Positions 59,001 to 64,000 of a stretch of 64,000 bases of DNA are shown here, in pieces. Source of the stretch: Amylostereum areolatum (Eukaryota; Basidiomycota; Agaricomycetes; Russulales; Stereaceae); assembly GCA_012932865.1 (NCBI GenBank), contig SAXG01000002.1:1054001-1118000 (forward strand), given 5' to 3'. Numbering within the stretch: the stretch's first letter is position 1; each line of letters starts with the position of its first letter. The notes under the pieces were generated by a model. That model was not told the origin of the DNA, did no database searches, and saw only the letters and a program-made list of their open reading frames with translations. The translations under genes were made by a program, and so were the position numbers.

Positions 59001-60090
59001 CGAACGGGAGGCTGCCGAGCTGAACCTGAGGGCTTCGAGAGGGATATTGGCGAAGGCGAAGAAGAAGAGGAAGGAGAAGGAGATGGGGGCGAATGGGGTG
59101 CTGAGGCGCAGGGAGGGGTCGGGGCGAACGTCCGTGAGATGGGGGGTGAGGCGCAGGGACCGACGGATAGGAATGGCAGCGATGCCGGCAGCGTTCGTGG
59201 CTGGGGGAAAGGCCGGTCCAGGAAAAGGCGTCGGTCAGCGTCCACAAGCGTCCACGAGCGAGCGAAACCGCCGATTGAGGAGGTGGATGGGTGTCCACGC
59301 GTGCGATCGGTTCCGCGAGTTCTCCAGAGATACCCCGGGCCCGTCCCCGCGCACGACGACCGTGATTCTGGAGAGAAAGAACGCGGTGTCCGAGCCGCGC
59401 CGACGAGAAGAGGGTTTGTATGGGACGGGGTGCGCGATAGGGTGTCGAGGATGAAGGGGGCAAAGGGGAGGCCCTGGATCGGGAGGAGCAAGGTTCGAAC
59501 GAAGGGCCACGCGGCAGGGAGAGTTCAGACGTACGGCGTGTCGCGCCGCGAGCCGAGGGGTGCCGAGGGCCGTGGCAGGCGGCAGGATGAAGGGTTCGGG
59601 CGGGGCGGACGGTGTCGGGGGGCGCACGCGGGGGTTTTTTGGGGAGAGAACGAGGTCGACGTGCCGACAATGTTCCTTGGAAAGAAGGAAGTTAAGGTTG
59701 GGCGACGATAGCTGAGATTAACGAGAAGAGGCGTGTTCCGGCTCGTTTTCGTCCGAGGGGGGTGAGGACTTGAGGAAGGAGGGGTGAGGAGAGTCGGATG
59801 CGCGCGGCGGACACAGCCACGTTCTGCGCTGAAACGTCGGAGGACGGTGATTGCATGTCGATTTAACGTCCGAGCGACAGACAATTTGAGAGCTTTTCCA
59901 CGTGGGCGACTGTGGGTTCGGTTTAGGGGGGATGCGGTATGGCGTGGTCGACGCGACGCGTTCGAGTGTCGTGACCGGTGGAGGGTGTGCACGTGACATG
60001 TCCATGGTCAGCGCGTCGACGTCGACAAGTCACAACGTTCTGTTCGCTCATCCGAGGATCGTGTGCTCGCATCGCCCCGGACGACTCAGG
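56001..60090. other. Gene-poor block B, right part, up to VPS45
   Basis: Extremely GC-rich with long overlapping open frames on both strands that mostly reflect composition. The single most notable one is listed separately at 58485-59711. The last few hundred bases (59,720-60,090) should contain the VPS45 promoter; no TATA box is evident. Confidence 0.4.
58485..59711 (+). CDS. Unassigned 408-codon open frame (doubtful)
   Basis: A single uninterrupted frame runs from ATG to TAG, the longest unexplained one in the window. The product would be Gly/Arg-rich with an acidic stretch (GEGEEEEEGEGDGGEWG) and a strong nuclear-localisation-like basic cluster (GKGRSRKRRRSAS). No family is recognised. 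Frames of about 240-250 codons on the opposite strand are open over the same DNA, and introns are absent although neighbours have many. Composition therefore may fully explain it. Confidence 0.15.
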   Translation: MGTKERRTRARDGEEPGLDWGEAERELELGGNTRRAWGDLSEGLDGGGMSSAFDASAAYERSHGPISLHRIARWGCALGGMRHDYLTGQEMDGMGWMGQETRGRWAGRKCVRMTRRGARGRRSCAFGGVRLDGGCCTKRGARGTPTHARMEPMGGISWERGRLAWVGYERRTRTGGCRAEPEGFERDIGEGEEEEEGEGDGGEWGAEAQGGVGANVREMGGEAQGPTDRNGSDAGSVRGWGKGRSRKRRRSASTSVHERAKPPIEEVDGCPRVRSVPRVLQRYPGPVPAHDDRDSGEKERGVRAAPTRRGFVWDGVRDRVSRMKGAKGRPWIGRSKVRTKGHAAGRVQTYGVSRREPRGAEGRGRRQDEGFGRGGRCRGAHAGVFWGENEVDVPTMFLGKKEVKVGRR

Positions 60091-62585
60091 ATGGACGTCG
60101 TGAAAGCGGTGGAGACGTACATCGTCAGGATGGTATCCACGCCCGCGGCCATGAAGGTCCTTCTCCTCGACACCCACACCGTTCGTTCCCCTCCTCTCTC
60201 CCTCCGCCCCCGTCCTCCGTCTGACGCTGAAACAGACCCCCATAGTCTCCCTCGCGTCCACTCAATCCACCCTCCTCTCCCACCAAGTATACCTCACAGA
60301 CCGCATCGACAACGCCAAGCGCGACCGCATGCCCCACATGAAATGCGTCTGCTTCCTCCGCAACAGCGAGGACAGCCTCGGCGCCCTCGAGCGCGAGCTC
60401 AAGGAGCCCAAGTACGGCGAATACTACCTCTGTCAGTGCGTGCTCGCACCCCCGCCCCCGCCCCCGCCCGCCGCTTTGCTTATGCGCCTGCAGACTTTAG
60501 CAACATCCTGAACAAAACCGCGATCGAGCGCCTCGCGGACGCGGACGAGTACGAGGTCGTCAGGGAGGTTCAGGTCCGTGCTTTCGCTCGCCGTGCGCAC
60601 CCCGGGTGCTCATGGTCCGTGTAGGAGCATTTCGCGGACTACGCGCCCTTGCTGCCGTCGCTCTTCACCCTCAACTACACGCCCTCGCCCACAACTCCGC
60701 TCTACGCCTCCTCTCCGAACGCATGGGACACGAAGGCCCTGGAATACCACGCCCAGGCCCTCACCGCTCTACTGCTCAGCCTCAAGAAGAAGCCCGTCAT
60801 TCGATACGAACGCATGGGCGGCATGGCGAAGAAACTCGCGGGAGAGGTGCAGGTACGTGTGCGCCCTCGGTCTCGGTCGCGAGCATGCCTTCACGACGCG
60901 CTTCGCAGGCCCGCATCCAGGCTGAGACCCAGCTGTTCGACTTCCGGCTCACGCAGATCCCGCCGCTGCTCCTCATCCTGGACCGCCGAAACGACCCGGT
61001 GACCCCGATGCTGTCCCAATGGACCTACCAAGCCATGGTGCACGAACTGTTCGGGATCCAGAACGGACGCGTCGACATGGGCCGCGTCCCCGACATCCGC
61101 CCGGAGCTCTCCGTGAGTCCCCCCCCCGTCTTTTCGTATGCGAGGGTCGTCGCAGCGCTCACGCTCGTTCGCACCGCCGCAGGAAATCACGCTGACGACG
61201 ACGACGGACCCGTTCTTCCACGCGCACCACCTCGCCACGTTCGGCGACCTCGGCACGTCCCTCAAGTCGTACGTGCAGTCGTACCAGGCGCGCTCGCTCG
61301 CGCAGCAGCCGTCCTCGATCAACTCGATCGCGGACATGAAGCGCTTCGTGGAGGAGTACCCCGAGTTCCGGAAGCTCGGCGGGAACGTGAGCAAGCACGT
61401 CGCGCTGGTCGGGGAGCTCAGTCGCTTGGTCGAGCGGGACAAGCTGTTGGAGTTGGGCGAGGTCGAGCAGGGGTTGGCGACGTCCTCCGGGGCGGACTTG
61501 AAGGTGCGTCCGCGGCGTGGCGCGGTCGTGCAGGCGGCGGTTGCTCACGTTTTGGCGTGCGTCAGAGCGTGCAAACGTTCATCGCGGACAGCACGGTCTC
61601 CGCGCGCAACAAGCTCCGCCTCGTCATCCTGTACGCCCTGCGGTATCAGAAGCAGCAGGCGAGCAACATCGCGTCGCTGATCAACTTGGCTCTGCAGAAC
61701 GGCGTTCGACGAGAAGATGCCCGGGTGCGAGAGGCGTGTTACAGCCGTGCTCCTTTGCTCATGATGGGTTGTTTCCAGCTCGTGTATGCGCTGTTGAACA
61801 TCGCCGGTGCCGACCAACGGCAGGACGACCTGTACTCGACCGAGTCCCTGCTCGCGTTCGGGCGCTCGGCGTTGAAAGGGCTCAAGGTACTTTCGACGTC
61901 TCGTGTTCTTCGGCATCGCTCACGAAGAACCGCAAGGGCGTGGAGAACGTGTACATGCAGCACACGCCTCACCTGTCGGAGACGCTGGAAGACCTGTTTA
62001 AGGGCCGGTTGAAGGAGACGAGTTACCCGTTCTTGGAGCCCCCAGGACCGAACGCATCCTTGCAGCGGTACGTCAACCGGAGACCCGTACGAGATCGAGC
62101 GGATGCTGACGGTGCAGTGCAGACCTCAGGATGTCATCATCTTTATGATTGGGGGGACGACGTACGAGGAGGCGAGGACGATCTCGTTGCTGAACCAGGA
62201 CGGGTCGGCGAGCGGCGCGGCGGGGACGCGGTTGCTCCTCGGGGGGACGTGCGTGCACAATTCATCGAGGTGCGCTCCCGCTCTTCCTCTCCTCCCTCCC
62301 TCGTCGCTGACCACCGCTTCCCGGGCCAGTTTCCTGGAGATGGTGAACGCGGCCGCGGCGGGGTTCCCGCCGTCGGTGTACGAGCCGCCGCCGGAGTCGG
62401 CGTCGAACGCGCCGGCGCTGAATCTGAACCTGGGAGGGGTGAACGTGAGCTTGGGCGGGGCGGGCGGGGCGGGGGTGTACAGGACGAGCGGCGAGAACGG
62501 GATTCAAGCGGACGGGCTGAGGGATGGGATGCGGAATTTGCTGGGGCGGGTGAAGCAGGGCGTGGACCGGATCGGGTTGCAGTAG
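60091..62585 (+). CDS. VPS45: Sec1/Munc18 protein VPS45
   Basis: This SM protein binds the t-SNARE Tlg2 and controls fusion of Golgi-derived vesicles with endosomes. About ten exons encode roughly 650 residues. The start is [27 protein letters not shown], split here as [12 protein letters not shown] and [12 protein letters not shown] landmarks follow in order: [98 protein letters not shown] and the C-terminal [18 protein letters not shown]. One intron (about 54 nt) splits the Arg codon of LQR/PQD. After the SM core there is a Gly/Asn/Val-rich tail ([20 protein letters not shown]) ending in a short helix, longer than in yeast. It is followed in tandem by ERV46 after 284 bp. Confidence 0.95.
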
Positions 62586-62869
62586 GCGTAATTGCTCTGC
62601 TTATTTACATGCATGCTTGTTCGGCGTGGCGGTCGAACGTAGGAAAAAAGACGGGGGTGAACGGATTCCAATTGTACCTAGGGCCACCGCGAGCATGTGA
62701 CCGGGCAGCCGGGCCGGGACACGTAGCAACGGGCGCTTGTTGGTTCATAACCACGTCGGTCTCCTCCGCTCGCTTCTCTCACCTTTCCTCAACACCTATA
62801 CTCCTCCCCGTGCGGGCTTCGGGCGACCTCTACACTTCCCCCCTCTCCCTTTCTACCGGCCACCTCACC

Positions 62870-64000
62870 ATGGCAAAGGGTCTCTTCGGCGCTCTCAGAG
62901 GCGTCGACGCCTTTGGCAAGGTTCGTGCGCGGTTTGCTCGGGGCTCCGGTTTCCGTTTCACGAATGGCTTTGGTCTCTGTGCGCGTTGCAGACTATGGAG
63001 GACGTCAAGGTCAAGACGCGTACTGGCGCCTTCTGTACGTTCCGTTTGCGCTGATATCCACGCTCACGTTATCCGTTGACGTGGACGGCACCGCTGACGT
63101 CGTTTTTGGCTGCAGTGACTTTGCTGTCCGCCGCGATCATTCTCGCGTTTACCACGATGGAGTTTCTGGACTATCGGAGGGTCAACATCGACACCTCCGT
63201 CGTCGTCGACAGGAGTCGAGGCGAGAAGCTGACCGTGCACTTGAACGTCACGTTCCCGAGAGTACCCTGCTATCGTGAGTCGCACTCGCTCTTTCCGACT
63301 TGCACCCCCTCTCGCGTGTGCACGCATACATCCACTCCATCTCCCCCCTCCCCCCCCTCACGCGGCGTCACTGACCGCGAAACCCCAGTGCTCTCGTTGG
63401 ACGTCATGGACATCTCCGGCGAATCCCAACGCGACATCTCCCACCACGTCCTCAAAACCCGGCTCACCAGCACCGGCGCGGTCGTGCCCAACTCCCAGGT
63501 CGCCGAGCTGCGCAACGAGATCGACAAACTGAACGAGCAGCGCGCGGACGGCTACTGCGGCTCCTGCTACGGCGGCGTCGCCCCCGCGAGCGGGTGCTGC
63601 AACACGTGCGACAGCGTGCGCGAGGCGTACGTTGCCAAGGGCTGGAGCTTCTCCAACCCAGGCGCGATCGAGCAGGTGCGCGCGGTTTTTGGCTCCCCCT
63701 TCCCCCTCCCCACGCGCAGGGTCGCTGAGAATTTTTCGTGTTTGGGTCGACCAGTGCGTGGAGGAGCACTGGTCCGAGCGTCTGAAGGAGCAGGCGGGCG
63801 AGGGCTGCAACGTCCAGGGCCGCGTGCGCGTGAACAAGGTCGTGGGCAACATCCACCTCTCGCCCGGCCGCTCCTTCCAATCGTCCGCGTCGAACATCTA
63901 CGACCTCGTCCCGTACCTCAAGGAAGACGGCAACCGGCACGACTTCAGCCACACCATCCACCGGCTCGCGTTCGCGGCCGACGACGAGTATAATCCGAAC
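62870..64000 (+). CDS. ERV46: ER-Golgi cargo receptor ERV46 (ERGIC3-like), 5' part
   Basis: The gene runs off the right edge. It begins MAKGLFGALRGVDAFGK, then TMEDVKVKTRTGAF, the cytoplasmic N-terminal ERGIC segment. A first membrane helix VTLLSAAIILAFTTMEFLDY follows. The lumenal domain starts with RRVNIDTSVVVDRSRGEKL and includes LSLDVMDISGESQRDI, the cysteine cluster YCGSCYGG ... GCCNTCDSVREAY, and GCNVQGRVRVNKVVGNIHL, all typical of Erv46/ERGIC3. Erv46 pairs with Erv41 and cycles between ER and Golgi in COPII vesicles to retrieve leaked ER proteins. Introns of 50-70 nt occur near 62,920, 63,035, 63,272 and 63,675. About half of a protein of roughly 400 residues is present; the second membrane helix lies outside. 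Confidence 0.95.

Noticed and set aside
32330..60090. Mating-type locus (pheromone precursors or STE3 receptor) in the gene-poor blocks
   Set aside because: Looked for short frames ending in a CaaX box, for receptor helices and for homeodomain motifs; none were found.
1..64000. CRISPR arrays, LTR or DNA transposons, reverse transcriptase or transposase domains
   Set aside because: No regularly spaced direct repeats, terminal repeats or mobile-element protein motifs were seen by eye on either strand.

Overview
The window is nuclear DNA of a filamentous basidiomycete, most likely an agaricomycete. Protein genes are split by many short introns of about 45-70 nt with GT(A/G)CG(T)/GTATG-type donors and CTNA(C) branch-like sequences. 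Intergenic DNA is GC- and CpG-rich. Several families are typical of the group, such as a DUF6533-type membrane protein, a histone-H1-fold protein and a P450. No bacterial, plasmid, CRISPR, rRNA or tRNA signature was found. Species cannot be fixed by eye.

Layout, left to right. (1) 0-12 kb, gene-dense: the 3' end of cofilin (+), the mitochondrial porin VDAC (-), a Cdc25/rhodanese-type small phosphatase (+, divergent from VDAC), a cytochrome P450 (+), the complex IV assembly factor COX20 (-), a small mitochondrial membrane protein (-) and a CHFR-like RING protein (+). (2) 12-26.5 kb: a long kelch/BTB protein resembling S. pombe Ral2 (-), a 4.5-kb spacer, pyridoxamine-phosphate oxidase PDX3 (+), a class I fructose-bisphosphate aldolase (-), a second small mitochondrial membrane protein (+) and a histone H1-fold low-complexity protein (+). 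(3) 26.5-32.3 kb: a DUF6533-type multi-pass membrane protein (+) and FKBP12 (-). (4) 32.3-45.8 kb: 13.4 kb with no recognisable gene. (5) 45.8-47.4 kb: a large protein with an Ecl1-type zinc-binding N-terminus (-). (6) 47.4-60.1 kb: a second gene-poor block of 12.7 kb, extremely GC-rich, with microsatellites, palindromes and isolated promoter/splice signals. (7) 60.1-64 kb: the SM protein VPS45 and the 5' part of the ER-Golgi cargo receptor ERV46, in tandem (+).

The identified genes are mostly housekeeping, and none form an obvious dedicated pathway cluster. Four encode mitochondrial proteins (VDAC, COX20 and two small membrane proteins). VPS45 and ERV46 both act in vesicle traffic. The points most worth a second look are the divergent class I aldolase with its apparent GC-AG intron, the FKBP12 gene whose first coding exon is only the ATG, the Ecl1-type motif inside a protein of about 500 residues, and the two large gene-poor blocks, which may carry unannotated non-coding transcription units. 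No convincing new multi-gene system was found.
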